Part shown: positions 1 through 12,249 of the stretch, piece by piece
Position numbering within the stretch: the stretch's first letter is position 1
Layout: each line of letters starts with the position of its first letter
Source: Gymnogyps californianus
Taxonomy: Eukaryota > Chordata > Aves > Accipitriformes > Cathartidae
Length of the DNA stretch: 64,000 bases
Assembly (NCBI RefSeq): GCF_018139145.2
Contig: NC_059477.1
Span: forward strand, 14,371,522 to 14,435,521
Reading direction: 5' to 3'
Notes under the pieces: model-generated
Seen by the model: only the letters and a program-made list of their open reading frames with translations
Told to the model about the DNA's origin: nothing
The model's database searches: none
Program-made: the position numbers and the translations under genes

Positions 1-1009
1 CCTGGCACATGACCCAGCATATGATTTATGTGACACCAGAGCAGTTGTGCTCTTGCTCAGGCACTATCTTTTCCATTCATGACATGGCTGTTCTCAGTGT
101 TTTGTATATTGGAAAACACATGGTCACAGCACAGCAGAAGGTGTTTCATATTGAGTTTTCTGTGGTGGAAACAGTAGTTTTACAAAAAGTGAACTTCATT
201 TTAGAAGTGCTGTATATTAGTCCATTCACCTGTTGCTGCATTTTTCTAACAAGCTAAAAATGAACAATCTTCTTAAAACCATGAAGCCACAGTTGTGACC
301 TTAAAAAAGCCGAGTTACTTTTGTCATGGATCTCTGAAACAGATGGGGAGATGTCTCTGCCCATACCATACTGTGAGGTGAGTGGCTCCAGGCACATGCA
401 GCTGACCTGATGGTAAATGCATCTGTAAGCATTTGTATCCCCCAAGTTTGTAAGACAAGACTGCAGATAGAAAAGCTGCTGCTTTGGAATTATGATCTGC
501 CAAAGGGCAAGAAAGCAGATGACATCAGTGATTGTATTTTGAGCATAGTGTTTTAGGGATGGGGGACCTGAATTCTCTGGGAGGGAGACGAGGCTGCACT
601 AGTGTCTTTATCCCAGGTAAGGAGTGAGGCAGTCTGCTATTTGGTACATAATCTATGTCATTGCTTTGATGAACTACCTAGAACAGTTAAGAGAAGGATA
701 TAGCAACACGTTTCTGGAGGGCACTACTGAGTTCTTGTGTCAGACCCACTGTGTGTTAATATGTGTTTGTGTCTTAGTGCTCAATTCCTATTATTTGATA
801 GGGCAACTGACAGCATTTTAAAAATTAGGATGATTTTTCTTTTATTCTAGAGGATGGTATTATCTTGCAGAACTGTTTTGCTATTCAGCTATAATAACTT
901 TCCTATGCCATCCTCTTCAACTGCAGTAAAACTAAAAGGAGAATAAGATTTGTGAAGGCTGCCGTTCAGAAAAAGTGGCAGAAAAGAAATTATGCTTTCT
1001 GATTAATGC

Positions 1010-1420
1010 TGAAGAAAAGAATGCCCTGATTAAAATAGACAGGAGGAGGCACGAGACTGAATGGACTTGGGTAAGAGAGTGAAAGAAGAGAGATCAAAGA
1101 AAGCCTAAGCAGAGAAATCAATAGACTAGAGACAAAGGGATGAGGGAAAGCCAGGAGAAGGAGGAGATTCAAAGAGGGAAGGGATCTCAGGAAATTAAGA
1201 GTTAATGAAGAAACCAGAACAAAGAGGGAGCCCAAAAATCTACCTCTAGAAAGGAGAGATGACAAGTGCTGAGGAAATGCAGAGAATAGAGAATAGACAA
1301 AAATTAGCACAGAAATGTGTGCACGGTCTTTTCTTGGGGCGGGGAGGAGAGAGAAAAAACTCTCTGTATCAAAATGAAACACCCAGAATGGCAGAAGGAG
1401 AAACAGGGAAATACTCCAAA
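1010..1420. repeat. Purine-rich low-complexity tract
   Basis: The + strand is strongly enriched in A and G over roughly 400 bases, with many GAGA, AAGAA and GGAG words but no fixed repeat unit. The complementary strand is pyrimidine-rich, which explains the Leu/Ser-rich open frame on the minus strand at 990-1382. There is no evidence of coding. Confidence 0.6.
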
Positions 1421-2577
1421 TGCTCCCTTTTCTTATCTAAGGGTTCCTTCACACTGTCTCCAATTAAAGCTCTCTGTGGTGGGGAGGAGGACCCCAGCCC
1501 AAGAAGGGTTTGCTTTTGTACTAGGGAAACATCTCCAGTTTGGTAGGACTTGTTAAAAGTGCTGTAAAAGCCACTGAAGGAACGTACAAAACACACCTTA
1601 GAGTCCAGCTCCTTCTTGGTCTGTGAAGTCACTGGCAGGGTGGGTTTGGTGCTCCAGTTGGTCCCTCAGATCTCCCCTAAGAGATTTGCAGAGATGGAAA
1701 GGAAGAAAAGTTCTTTTCCCAGAAGGAGTTATTGCTTGCTCAAAACTGGTCCCAATGGCTTTGCTTTCTGCATGTTGTATCACAGTGTGCAGACATTCAC
1801 CATCAATGTGATGGCTTTATAGAGCACAGCTGAAAAGTAAACGAAGAAAATGAGTGAGTTAAATTTCCCTTTGGCTCATCACATGGGCAAGTTGCAAGAA
1901 AAGGAGGAGTTTAAACAATACAGTGAGACAGCATTCCTAAATCTAGTACTGTTTCCTAGTTAGAAATGAAAGGCTAGGGGAGAGAATCCAGTTATCTGTC
2001 CTGCTCTAAAAACGTTCTTTTTCTGCTTGGTCTTCATCTTAGCGTGTGAATGACTATTAATCACAGGAAAGTGAACACAGCATCTTGAAAACCTGTCAGA
2101 CCCGTATAAACACACTGAAACAAACTGTTAATATTGCTGTCTAGGGAGAACTAAAAACAGACTGATTAATTGTATTGGCACCTTGCTGCCTTTGGGACAC
2201 TGATAGAGCCTGCCTTATTAGGGAAAAGCAGGTCACTCCGAGGTTTCTTTTATTAATACTATTTGCATTATCATCTTCTTTAAATCTATACCTTGCTATT
2301 AAACCCAGATCGCAAAATGAAGATGGCAATGAAGTTGGAAACTCTTGGTGTCCTGTGGGAAGACAAAACTGTTTACAGTGCTTACAAGTCACTTTTTCTG
2401 AAGAATTCCAGATGGCTATAAACCAGGTTAGCTCAGGATCCAGTTGGCTTAAATACGGAAATGTTATTTATAATGACTGGTGTGCATAGATAGGTACTTT
2501 GGGAATTTTGAAACTTGGCATCTAGCAGAGAACTCAGGGCTGAACCACATTGTGAACTTTGAAGAAGCAAGTGACTA

Positions 2578-2625
2578 AGTAGAAAGAAAGGAAGAAAAAA
2601 AGGAAGAAAGGAAAAGCAGCAGAAG
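2578..2625. repeat. GAAA/GGAA-type simple repeat
   Basis: An imperfect purine microsatellite built from AAAG and GGAAGAAA words, lying inside the PLEKHM3 intron. Confidence 0.75.
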
Positions 2626-5600
2626 AAATCCTATAAGTAGCTAGAAGGCTCACAATAAAAGTGGTCTTCATCAGTTATAATGACTTGTTCTCATCTATTG
2701 CTCCACTGGATTCTAAGCGCTTTTTGTATTTACAAAGGAAAAAAATAAAGGAACTCAGACTTGGCTGGGAGGAGAAATAAGGCCCTCCACTGGTGCATGT
2801 CAGCAGCGTTCCTCTGAGATTAGCCAGTTGAGACTCCAAGCCTGTTGCTGAGCTCCCTGTTTTACAAGGGACGTTATTATGCCTAGTTTGCTGTGGCTGT
2901 CACCTCAGTATTGCAACAGACGTAATTTGCCTCAAATGTCTTTACTCAACAAGTTCTCGCTTGTTTTGGTTGCCTTGCTTGTGTGGATGCTGTTCAGGCA
3001 TAAACATACAAGACCAAAACCTAGAGCCAACATAGAATTAGTACAAGTAGAGCTGTACGGATCCCACCACCACCTGCAGATTGTGCGATGATGAATGATG
3101 AATGAATGGTGCAGGCAAACAAGATGGAGTCAATAAAATTGGTAGCTAGGAAAGAGCGAGAATCTCCGAGTCCATTAAATAATGAGGTTGTTCTGTGAAG
3201 CTGTGCTGAATGATGCAAGTTTTATTCTGGTTTTGCTTTCTTCCTTTTATGTCTAGACATAAGCCACACTAACAGTGTGTCCGTATGCCACAGCCTCTTT
3301 TCCTCTGTTCTTTTCACGGTTGAAGACTCTTCAGGTCAAGAAACTGTCAGAATGATTTTTTTGGGAAGTCTTCAGGCACCTCCATGTCTACTGTAGGGTA
3401 GGCTAACCCAGGTCAACCTTGGAGCTCTCTCTGGGCTCTCTGCTCTCTCAGCTATACACTTAAACTTGCAGTTCAGGTGTTGCTAGCCCAGATATTTTAG
3501 ACAGATGGCAGTGACACAAGGTAAATGTTTTGCAGCACATTCCGCTATACATTAGCGCTCGTTGAAGTGCCCTTGCTCTGTAAGTAAATCTTCTGAATGG
3601 TGGTGAGAAACTATATGGAAAAATTTCCTTCGTTACTCATCTCTGTCTGATACCATTTGTCTATCAGCTCCAGAACAGCCATACATCAGTTTTACCCTAG
3701 CAAAACTCAAGTGCTGGATGCATTACTTAGCGTCTTACAGGAAGACCAAATTAGAGCTTGCTGTTGCAGCAGGAGGTTAAAGGTACACCTCCAGTGCTGC
3801 AGACGTGTGGTCCTGGCTGAGCCTGCCAGTCTGTCAGCACGATGCGAAACAAGCCCAAATTCAGTTATGCTGAACAATAGAGTCCTGTCACTTCCTACAG
3901 TGAGGCCTTAGACATATCACTTGTGACACAGGAGTAGATTACTTTCAAAATATTTGTGTGGCAATTGGGGAACCTGTCTAAGCACATCACAGGAATCCTG
4001 ATTGATCTTATGCAATCACTATACCACCAAATACCTCATGTATGTGAAGCTGGGGCTATGTCATCTTTCAGGCCAAGGACGACAGAAGGTCATTAAGTCA
4101 TGTCCAGACTGTCAAAGGAGAGTGTTTTCTCCATTTTCTTTGCAATGGGCAGGCCATTTGGAGAGTGGAAAATCCCAAAGCAGGAGAACAAAGACACAAC
4201 TTGTGAAAACAGTAGACTGCAAAAAGAAGGTTTGAGCAGGAAAGGGGCAGAAGGATGTGGTTTCATAGCACTCAGGGCTCTGATTTAACGGCAAGACCAA
4301 CAGGAGAAGAAAACTTGTTGCATGGGTGATTGGAAGGAGGGCGAGAGAGGAACTCATTCAAAGGGGGTATCTGGATATCCTGAGAGAACCCAGTGTTAAG
4401 ACCAAACAACACCCCAAAGTGAAGAAAGGTGAGAAAATAAATGCAGAGAAATATGCACAAGCCATTTGTTGTTTTATGTAGATCCTGCATGCATGTAGTC
4501 ATTGCAGTAGCTGAAATAAAGCATGCCTGTTGATGGAGCTCTTACAGACAGACCACCTCTTTGCTTCAACTCTTGTGTCTTTTTGAAGAAGTAACTGTGC
4601 ATGCAGGGTCCTTGCAAGTTAACATCTTAAAAAGCATTTGGCTAAAACTGTAGGAGATGGAGTTAATGTGTACTTAGAGCTTTCATTTCAACTAGGGGTA
4701 ACAAACAGCTGGAGCAACAAGATGTGTGCCAGACCAGCCAGGGTGGAGGCAGTACTGCTGTCTGTTCAAGCCAAGGGAAGGTTAAAAGCCAGTGCTCTAC
4801 CATGGTGAGCATCCAGCTGAGGAGCATGCCAGGGTATATATGATAAGTTTTCTAGAGGACAGGTGGGTCTTTCAGTTCATGTTAGCCTTTTCCAGTCTAG
4901 GGGCACACCTGCATCTCCTTGTCAAATAGATCAGTAATATTAGACATCTTTCAAAATGGTAGTTTCCGTTCACCTTTTGAGACTAGATTGCTTTAAAAAA
5001 ACATAATGATTTAAAAAGAAGTTCCTGTTGGATGTGGACACCACGTTAAATATGACTTGTGCCATTTTTATCCCCGTGTTTTTATATCAGAACTTCCAAC
5101 AGCAAACTGCAAGGGTTCAGAAGTGCCTGACAAAAACAAGAGAGCATTTTCTTATTCTTCATTTCAAGTTAATTGGGGGATCTAAGCTATTTTGATTTCA
5201 AAATGAAACTGTGTGCCTCTAATTCTCTGCATCCGCTTTTAGTAACAGCGGTACTTGATTCCTGAGTTTGATAGGTAGTAATTCTTGTCTTTCACAATGT
5301 TACCGTAACCTTGCTCAAGTAACCACAGAGGAGAGAGAGTTAGTGTACTGCATTTTAGTTGAAAGTTTATATACTGGTTCAGGATTGCTGATGGATGATA
5401 AGAGTAACTGTTTTAATATAGGGATGCTCATAGGCAGTGTGGGCTGAAGATATTTAGGAATGGCTGCTCGCAGAACATAACCAGAAGAGTGTTCGTACCT
5501 CACAAATGTGAAATGGTTCACAAACACTTTTTTAGCCAAACCCACAGAATTAGAAAAAAACATTAATCTGGTATGACACCACAAGAATTAAGTAAGTGAT

Positions 5601-6810
5601 GGGTTTTTTTGTTTTAAATTCATTAATTTATTATTATCTTTTGACTTTCAAATCGCTGGGTTTCACAGGGCCCCACTTCCCTGAGTAACTTTTTTGGCTG
5701 GGAAGTTGGGGTTCTCCTCTCCCAACATACTTCCAGGAGCTGGGATTTCCAAGGAAATACAAAATCAAAAGCCTGAATAAAACTATAAGAATTAGCAACA
5801 CTGGAAAGAATCCTACCTTTTCCCGTCACCTCTGATGGTGTTCTCTACCTTAAATTAACAGATTCCATGTCAAATGAATTGCAAGAAAAAACCTAGCAAG
5901 AGGTGTTATTTACCCTGCCACATATATTTGGGATAACAGGCAATTCACTGATATCCCTCTGTACTTTTTAAATCAAATAGTAACTCTGAAAAGTTTGAGC
6001 TCCTGTCAATGAGATCAGAGTGCACGCAGTTCCTGCCCGTGTGCTACGCACACAGCCGCAGCTGTTGGTGGTGCACACTGCCAGGACTTCAGAGGTCCTC
6101 TTGCCCCTTGTCTAGGGGGGCAAAAAAAATACGGGAACAGTAGTAATCAGCATGTGCTTGCCTGTCAGCTGCTTTAGTTTGCAGCGTGGTGCAGTAGCTT
6201 AAAAGTAAATTGGTGGTGGTGTAAGTTGCAGTGCCAGGGTATGAACTGTGCTGGCTGAGGAAATGGACTTGGTACCTGCGGTGCTGTGCCAGCTGTGGGT
6301 GTAGCAGCTTCCTACAGAGGGGTGGAGAGGACGTCTGAATGTGACTGCGTGCTAGACTGGTGCATCTGCGTCTCCTGTGAGTCAGAGCTCAGTCATACAA
6401 TTCTCAACCTGGTCAAACAAGACACTCCTGGCTGGCACATGAAATTGTGGTGCCAGCTTCCCCTCCCCTCCCCGCTCCCATCCTAGGTTTCAACAGGCTT
6501 TTTGGTACAAAAGAGACTTGGTTGTGCCCACCTGCCAGCTAACTTGATTTCTTTTGATTGTGCTGTAAAAAGAAGAGTTCGCTCTGCTTATCACGTTTGT
6601 ACTTTGGTTATAGTGTCAGACTTGGACAGATTAATTGGTTGTAGCTTTAGCAGAGCTGTCAGGATATTTAACCCATTGGAGAAAAATTACCTAAGCTGAT
6701 GATAAACAGGCTTTAAATGCAGAGCAATTACTTAGTGCTAACAAAGCACTATGACTACACGCTTTGTCCAAATGCAAAAAGCAAAGTCTTATCAGTGGTT
6801 CTGTTTGCAG

Positions 6811-7063
6811 GAGGACACTAAAAGATAACCTTTGTTTGCGCAAATACTTACCTGATAAGATCATCCGAAAGGGAACGGATGAAATTTCTGGTTCTATCTT
6901 GCCTGAAGGTTATGCTTCAGATTACGAAGTATCAAACAAAAAAGAATAATAATCACAAACTGAGAATGCTCAATTCTCTCTCTTCGTTGGACCGAAAGTC
7001 TCTGATGGTGGGTTTCTTTCCTGCTTGCATTGATTGCTTTTATTTCTAGCACATAACAATAAA
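6811..7063 (+). other. Candidate alternative terminal exon (unproven)
   Basis: The segment follows an acceptor-like sequence (TTCTGTTTGCAG ending at 6810). From 6812 it is open for 45 codons to a TAA at 6947-6949, which is followed at once by a second TAA. An AATAAA hexamer lies at 7058-7063. One base precedes the first full codon, the same phase as the authentic PLEKHM3 exon at 11332. The upstream PLEKHM3 exon could therefore splice to it in frame and give a different C-terminus without the zinc domain. The predicted tail is hydrophilic and charged and matches no domain I recognise. An open frame of this length is common by chance, and the pyrimidine tract is only moderate. Expression is unknown. 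Confidence 0.25.
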
Positions 7064-7492
7064 GCAATTTAGAGACCTTTAACCAATAGGACTTTGGATT
7101 TCATTGTTCACAGGAACTGGCAAAGCTAGAGGGCTGGTTAGCATTGAACTTGGTTTGTTCATTGCAGGCTTAACCCTGACTGGTAGCCAGGGTTTATAGC
7201 ACAGCAGTCCTGTGACTCACAACTGTTCTGTTTTGCATCGATGGTGAAACTGGTCCGGGAGTTTCCAAACTGTGAAAGCTTAGGTGCTTTTAGTGGGACG
7301 TGCACTTGATACCATTTGCCTCTCAAGGGTCACAGGTCACATTCTAAAGCAGCAGAGGTTTGAGTTTTTATTGTGATGAGTATTAACGTCTTGCGTTTGA
7401 CCTCTGTCTAGCTCACTCCATTTTTTTTTTTCCTGTGTTAAGATTTGACTGAAAGGACACTGTTTATTGAATGCTTTTAATTGACCAACTTT

Positions 7493-7506
7493 AAAAAAAA
7501 AAAAAA
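7493..7506. repeat. A14 homopolymer
   Basis: A run of 14 A. A T11 run lies about 60 bases upstream at 7421-7431. No flanking retroelement was recognised. Confidence 0.85.
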
Positions 7507-10500
7507 TCAGTTCACTGTAGTGCGTCAATCAAAAGATTTACAAAACTGACATCTTTTGTTTTGCTTGCAAATAACTTGTCAGAGATTTCCCATTTGGTGT
7601 TTGTAAAGGACCTTTATATCAAGGGACAAATAAAATGCAAGCACATGTTTTGGTCTTTTTGGATCAAGGCCTTACATTAACCCAAGCATGCTCAAAGCTC
7701 CATCTCCATGCAGAAAGTAAATACGTGTTTAGTGAAATGTTTCTAAGTGTAGTTGTCTTAGCCTGCTCTGTGGTCTGTGTCAGATTTTTAGACATGAATG
7801 TGATTTTAGGTTGGTTTGGATGCCGTGTAGTACTTTGTCTGGGTGCTAATGCAATGGCATGCTGTTTGTGTGAGCCCCATCTCGCCTGCTCTGCTCTACT
7901 GACTTTGGCTTCCTTTGGCTAATTTCAGTTGCAGTTGACAGAAGGATGGAGATGGCAAAGACATTATGTTCCTACTAGTTACGTGAGAGGAAGTGTCTGG
8001 GTCGAGAAGCAAGAGGCTCTGAATTAGTCCTGTGTGCCCCCTACTGAAAAAGACTTTATATAAGCCATCACCTCGTTAGGCTCAGAGAACCTGTGCAGAC
8101 AAGCAAGCCGTTGGAAACTGGCCGTCATTCATTTTCTTGCTCACTGGACTACTTGCTCCATGTGGATTTCCTGCCCCAACTGATTTGCTTGCATTTTATG
8201 ATGAGGTTTTTTGAAAACGTGTTTGAGTTTGATATTCTGGTGCCTCTTGTGCTCCTGTTCTCCACCCACTAGAGGCTGACAAAACTGGCAATAAACAGAC
8301 GCATTTTTGGGAGATGGCTTCACAAGTTATGTTCAGGTAGCTGTTGAGTTTCATTTTTTCCTTTCCAAATGGGACTAATAGAAGTTTTCTGGAGGAGATC
8401 TTAGTTGCAGACGTGCAGCACAGCAAGATGTGTTTTTGAAACAGCCACTCAGCTCACCACAGGTGTGGTGAGGGCGCATCATTTGTATTTTAAGTTATCA
8501 GGGACTGAGCTGCCTACTTTCAGGTGATTTCAGTGGTTTCGCACTCATGGAGCTGTGTGCTCTCCATCTTTGGTGACGTGGGCAGGTGTTGAGGGAGTGT
8601 TTTGTACCTCTGCATGTATTGGGAACCATACAGGAACTGGTCCAGTTGCTTCCTAAGAAATTTTGTAAATGCTGTTGTACATGCGAGCTCTGGCTGCTCA
8701 GCTGTTTTTCTGTGGCCCACCACAACCAAATTGTGATTTTTTTGAGTCAGGAGAAGGACTGCAAATCTGAAGCTGGACCAGCCTTACTTACTGAGGGGTT
8801 TTTAATGCCTCAGTTTCCATAGCAATGGAAATAAGCGCTCCCCTCACTTGAGTGCTGGCTGTGTGCGTGTGTATATGTGTCTTGCATAAGACTGGAAGGG
8901 CAGTGTCTACTTCTTTTCCTGGAAATAGATTTGGAAGGGAGGAGGAGTGTTGAATGCTGGCTCTGCAGAGCTGCTGCTGCACACTAGCATATCTCAGGGA
9001 GGGGGACAGGTACAGGGAGAGGATGACTGTCACCAGGGCCTGTGCTGGCTGAGACCCCCCTGACAAAGGAAGCCCCTCAATCATAAGTTTGCTTTTCATC
9101 TGCACACTTTTTATTAGAGTTAGAACTTGCAGGAAATAAAATGCAGTCCTTGAAGGCAGAGGAACATGATGTTAGTCATCGATATTAATCGTTGACAGTT
9201 TCTGCCTTATGGGCTATTCAGGCTATTTCCTGAAAAAGGAAATCTTTCATTAGCTAATTATTTTCCTTAGCAGTGCTGTAAGGGCATCAGCAGATACAGT
9301 TCCTGGCAAAGCTGCCACACTGTTTAGTGCCTGCCTGTGTGATCAGGCGGAATGATGGGGAAATCTTAATGAAAGAAATTCTGTCAGAGCTGAAAAATTC
9401 TAATGGCTTCAAAATGCTGTTCAGAGTTGACTGCTTAGCAATCAATTTTAATACATCTTCTGTGTGCAAATGAGGAATCCCAATGTCATATGTTGTCTGA
9501 TATCTGGATTTTGACTGTTTTCTAGTGGTCTTTGACATTGTGCCAAATGTATTATGAAGGTGTGATGCAGCAGAGCCACTGAAACACGTTCGCCTCTAAT
9601 AGGAGTGATGGTATAGCCTACAGAACTGAAAGGGGAAAATGCAGTATCCCAGTGAGACTGCAGCTGAGAATTAGGTGGGTACAGCAGACATGCTTGGTGA
9701 GTCAGAAGGAGCAAGGGCACGGTCCTGCTCCAGAAGACTACTGTAAGATTGGCAGTGCCCAGTTGTCAGTGCCTTGCTTGCAGGACTCTTCCCCTCCCAC
9801 CCCAATAAAGCTTAAATTTTTTCAAAAGTACCAAAGGGGTATGAGACTTTGTACCACTCACCTTAACAGCAGTGAAAAGTCCTAGTCCCTCCAAGACAGC
9901 TTTGAAAGCATCAGTTTAAGATAGTTGTTTAAGACAACTAATGGAGTAGAATGAACCAAGGTGCTTCCATTATTTCTTAGATTCAGTGTTCTGTCAAAGA
10001 TTGCAGTTGGTACTGTTATCCCTGCTGATCTGTGTTTTAGCTAATTATGTTGTCACAGCTTCTAAAATCTCTTCTTTGAGTTCCTGTGTACTGTCTCATT
10101 AGTCTTATATCATGATCATGTAAGTTCGTATTGGCCTTTCACTATCTTTGGTTTTTTTAGCATGTCCAGTGGTCTTTCTGTTCACTGCCATTCAGTTCTA
10201 TTGCAAACCAGTCTTTGCCAGAGCTTTGTTCATGCATTTAATAATATCAAGAATTTCATTTCTGTATTACCTTAAAACTACATGATTGTAATGTAGGAAC
10301 TGAGTTCACAATTTCTTCTCTAAGCAACATGTGGTGTAAAATAGTTGCACCTCTAGAGATATTTGGTTGCTTTTTTTGCAAGAGTGATGTGATTCTCCAC
10401 TCCCCATGATACCTTAGCATGGCGTTATATTTGTTCTGTGTGGATGGAAAATAAAGCTGGTTGGCTGCTTGTTTCTCTGTGTGTGCACGCAAAGATAGAC

Positions 10501-11331
10501 ATTTTAATTAGATGCTCTTTTTCTCTTCCTGACGTCTTTATGGCAGATACATAGGTTTTCATAAACTTTTCTTGCTAATATCCACTTACCTTTACAAGGT
10601 CCATTTTTCTCTGTAATGTTACTTTAACCCAGTTTTTCATTTTACTGCAAGTCACTCTAATTAGGACATCTCTTCTCTGTTCAGGTTTCTGTAGTTTAGC
10701 TTTACTGAACAGATCTGTCACTGGATAATCAATAGTCTTGCCTGAAACCTTAGTTTATGTAAGGAAAATATGTCTTTCTCAAATAAGTCATTACGAAGTC
10801 TATACCAATACATATATTTCTGTATGCAAAAGGGAATTAATATCAATCGAGTTTATGTTGGAAGAACAGTATCTGCATGACATTTTCCCCAATATAGTTA
10901 TTTCAGTTACAAAACCATAAATCACATCTGAAATTAACTGTTACAGCTTTCTAGCAGACCAGGAATCTTGTACTAAAAACCATAAGAAATACTTTTAATG
11001 TGTAGTTTGAGTTACTTGTTTTTATTACTGGGTTAATTGTTTAAAGAAACACCTCTGTGTTCAGGATGAGCTTTCAACGGCTGTAAATGTCACAGTACAC
11101 GCTTACCTGACAGTTGGAGAATGACACTGGCACAGCATTCATTCTTATTGTGGAGGAGTTGTGCCCATGAGGAATGCTGTAAAAGTATCTGGTGCTCACA
11201 GGGTGACATAATTCCAGTTTCTGACAAGCTCTCTCTCTAACATCATTGTTCTGCAGTCTTTTGGTGGGGAGGGGAAATCTCTGAGTTTCCCAGTCATAAA
11301 GGCATGACACATCCATTTTTCTCTTTTCCAG

Positions 11332-11395
11332 GATCTTTCCCAGAGAGTACCTTCTCCAGCAAATCCATCTTTATTCTCTTGCAGACCTTCAGCAG
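11332..11395 (+). CDS. PLEKHM3: PLEKHM3, third-from-last coding exon (64 nt)
   Basis: This short exon is bounded by a strong acceptor (CTCTTTTCCAG, AG at 11330-11331) and a near-consensus donor (CAG|GTAAGT at 11396). The first base completes a codon split with the previous exon, and 21 full codons follow. They read [21 protein letters not shown] in two stretches: [10 protein letters not shown], then [11 protein letters not shown]. This matches what I recall of vertebrate PLEKHM3 immediately before the VIEGKLAPF segment. It ends at phase 0, exactly as the next exon at 29143 requires. It encodes a helical part of the C-terminal Rubicon-homology-type domain, ahead of the zinc ligands. PLEKHM3 (pleckstrin homology domain containing M3, also called DAPR) is known as an AKT-binding scaffold in muscle differentiation. 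The family includes PLEKHM1 and Rubicon. Phase, splice sites and protein match agree, so the call is firm. Confidence 0.95.
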
Positions 11396-11825
11396 GTAAG
11401 TTTCTTCAACTAATTCTACCTGTTACACATCAAGCCTGTTCTCATCTTCAATGCTAATTGTACATTCCCCCTTCTAGCTAATCATAGCATAAATAGCTTT
11501 ACTTCCAAGCCATCTCTGTGGTTTATAGTTTAATATAAAAATGGGTTAACAGGGGCATTGGTTAGGGATGAGAGAGAGAAAGCCTAAAGCATCAGTGTTG
11601 AAATGGGGCTGCAAAGAGGCTGTGAAAGAAAACTAGTCTGCAAAGAGAACTTTGCTGTGAGAAATTTTTGATCTGATCAATGAAGGCTCATCTAAGGCTT
11701 AGCCTACAGGTGACAAGTAGTATTTGTGTCTTTGCTTGAAAGAATAGTTATTCAGGAATTTATGAGTTTGTGCAACATGCTTATTTGCAAAGTCTGCTGG
11801 GCATTGCCACAAGAGGGGACAAAAT

Positions 11826-11840
11826 AAAAAAAAAAAAAAA
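11826..11840. repeat. A15 homopolymer
   Basis: A run of 15 A in the PLEKHM3 intron, about 200 bases before the CR1 fragment. CR1 elements do not end in poly(A), so the run is probably unrelated to that element. Confidence 0.85.
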
Positions 11841-12039
11841 CCACAAAAACCTGAGCAAGCCTGCTGCACAAAGTTAAGCCATGCAGTGTTACTATGACAG
11901 ACGTGACCACAGAAGAGGTAATGTGCCAGCAAAACGTGTCTTTGCATTGATATTGATTGAACTAGGCAAGCACCTTGCAGTATGTTTGCCTGAACAGCAG
12001 AATTTTATTACGTACCAGATTAAACAAGAAGAATTTGGC

Positions 12040-12249
12040 AAAAATTTTACTGTGAGGGTGATGAGGCACTGGAACAGGTTGCCCAGAGAAGTTGTGGATG
12101 CCCCATCCCTGGAAGTGTTCAAGGCCAGGTTGGATGGGGCTTTGAGCAACCTGGTCTAGTGGAAGGCGTCCCTGCCCATGGCAGGGGGATTGGAACTAGA
12201 TGATCTTTAAGGTCCCTTCCAACCCAAACCATTCTAGGATTCTATGATT
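12040..12249 (+). mobile_element. CR1 LINE, 5'-truncated 3' end
   Basis: This is the 3' terminal part of a chicken repeat 1 (CR1) non-LTR retrotransposon in sense orientation. The frame from about 12048 to 12159 encodes the familiar end of the CR1 ORF2 protein (RHWNRLPREVVDAPSLEVF, then KARLDGALSNLV and a stop). It is followed by the short CR1 3' UTR, with CCATGGCAGGGGGATTGGAA, a GATGATCTTTAAGGTCCCTT-type block and the terminal ATTCTATGATT at 12239-12249. Catalytic reverse transcriptase and endonuclease regions are absent, so it cannot move on its own. The sequence stays close to what I recall as consensus, suggesting a fairly young copy. The 5' breakpoint is uncertain by about 20 bases. No target-site duplication is apparent, as is usual for CR1. 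Confidence 0.95.

Larger units (their letters stand above)
1..11331 (+). other. PLEKHM3: PLEKHM3 intron (3' part; begins outside window)
   Basis: This non-coding stretch lies upstream of the first PLEKHM3 exon in the window and ends in a strong acceptor (pyrimidine tract followed by TTTTCCAG at 11324-11331). I looked for the preceding PLEKHM3 exon, which should end on two bases of a split Arg codon, and did not find it, so it is probably left of the window. The stretch holds a purine-rich strand-asymmetric tract (about 1010-1420), a GAAA/GGAA-rich tract (about 2578-2625), a T11 run (7421-7431), an A14 run (7493-7506) and one exon-like segment at 6811-7063 described separately. The remaining open frames are short and show no recognisable domains. 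Confidence 0.8.

Noticed and set aside
990..1382. Leu/Ser-rich minus-strand frame of 130 codons
   Set aside because: It is a by-product of the purine-rich + strand; the composition is low-complexity.
7421..7506. T11 and A14 runs about 60 bases apart as a hairpin or retroelement ends
   Set aside because: Homopolymers of opposite type are common in AT-rich introns; no element body or target duplication is visible.
11881..12159. 92-codon open frame as an independent gene
   Set aside because: Its second half is the CR1 ORF2 end and the first half is unrelated intron sequence that happens to be open.
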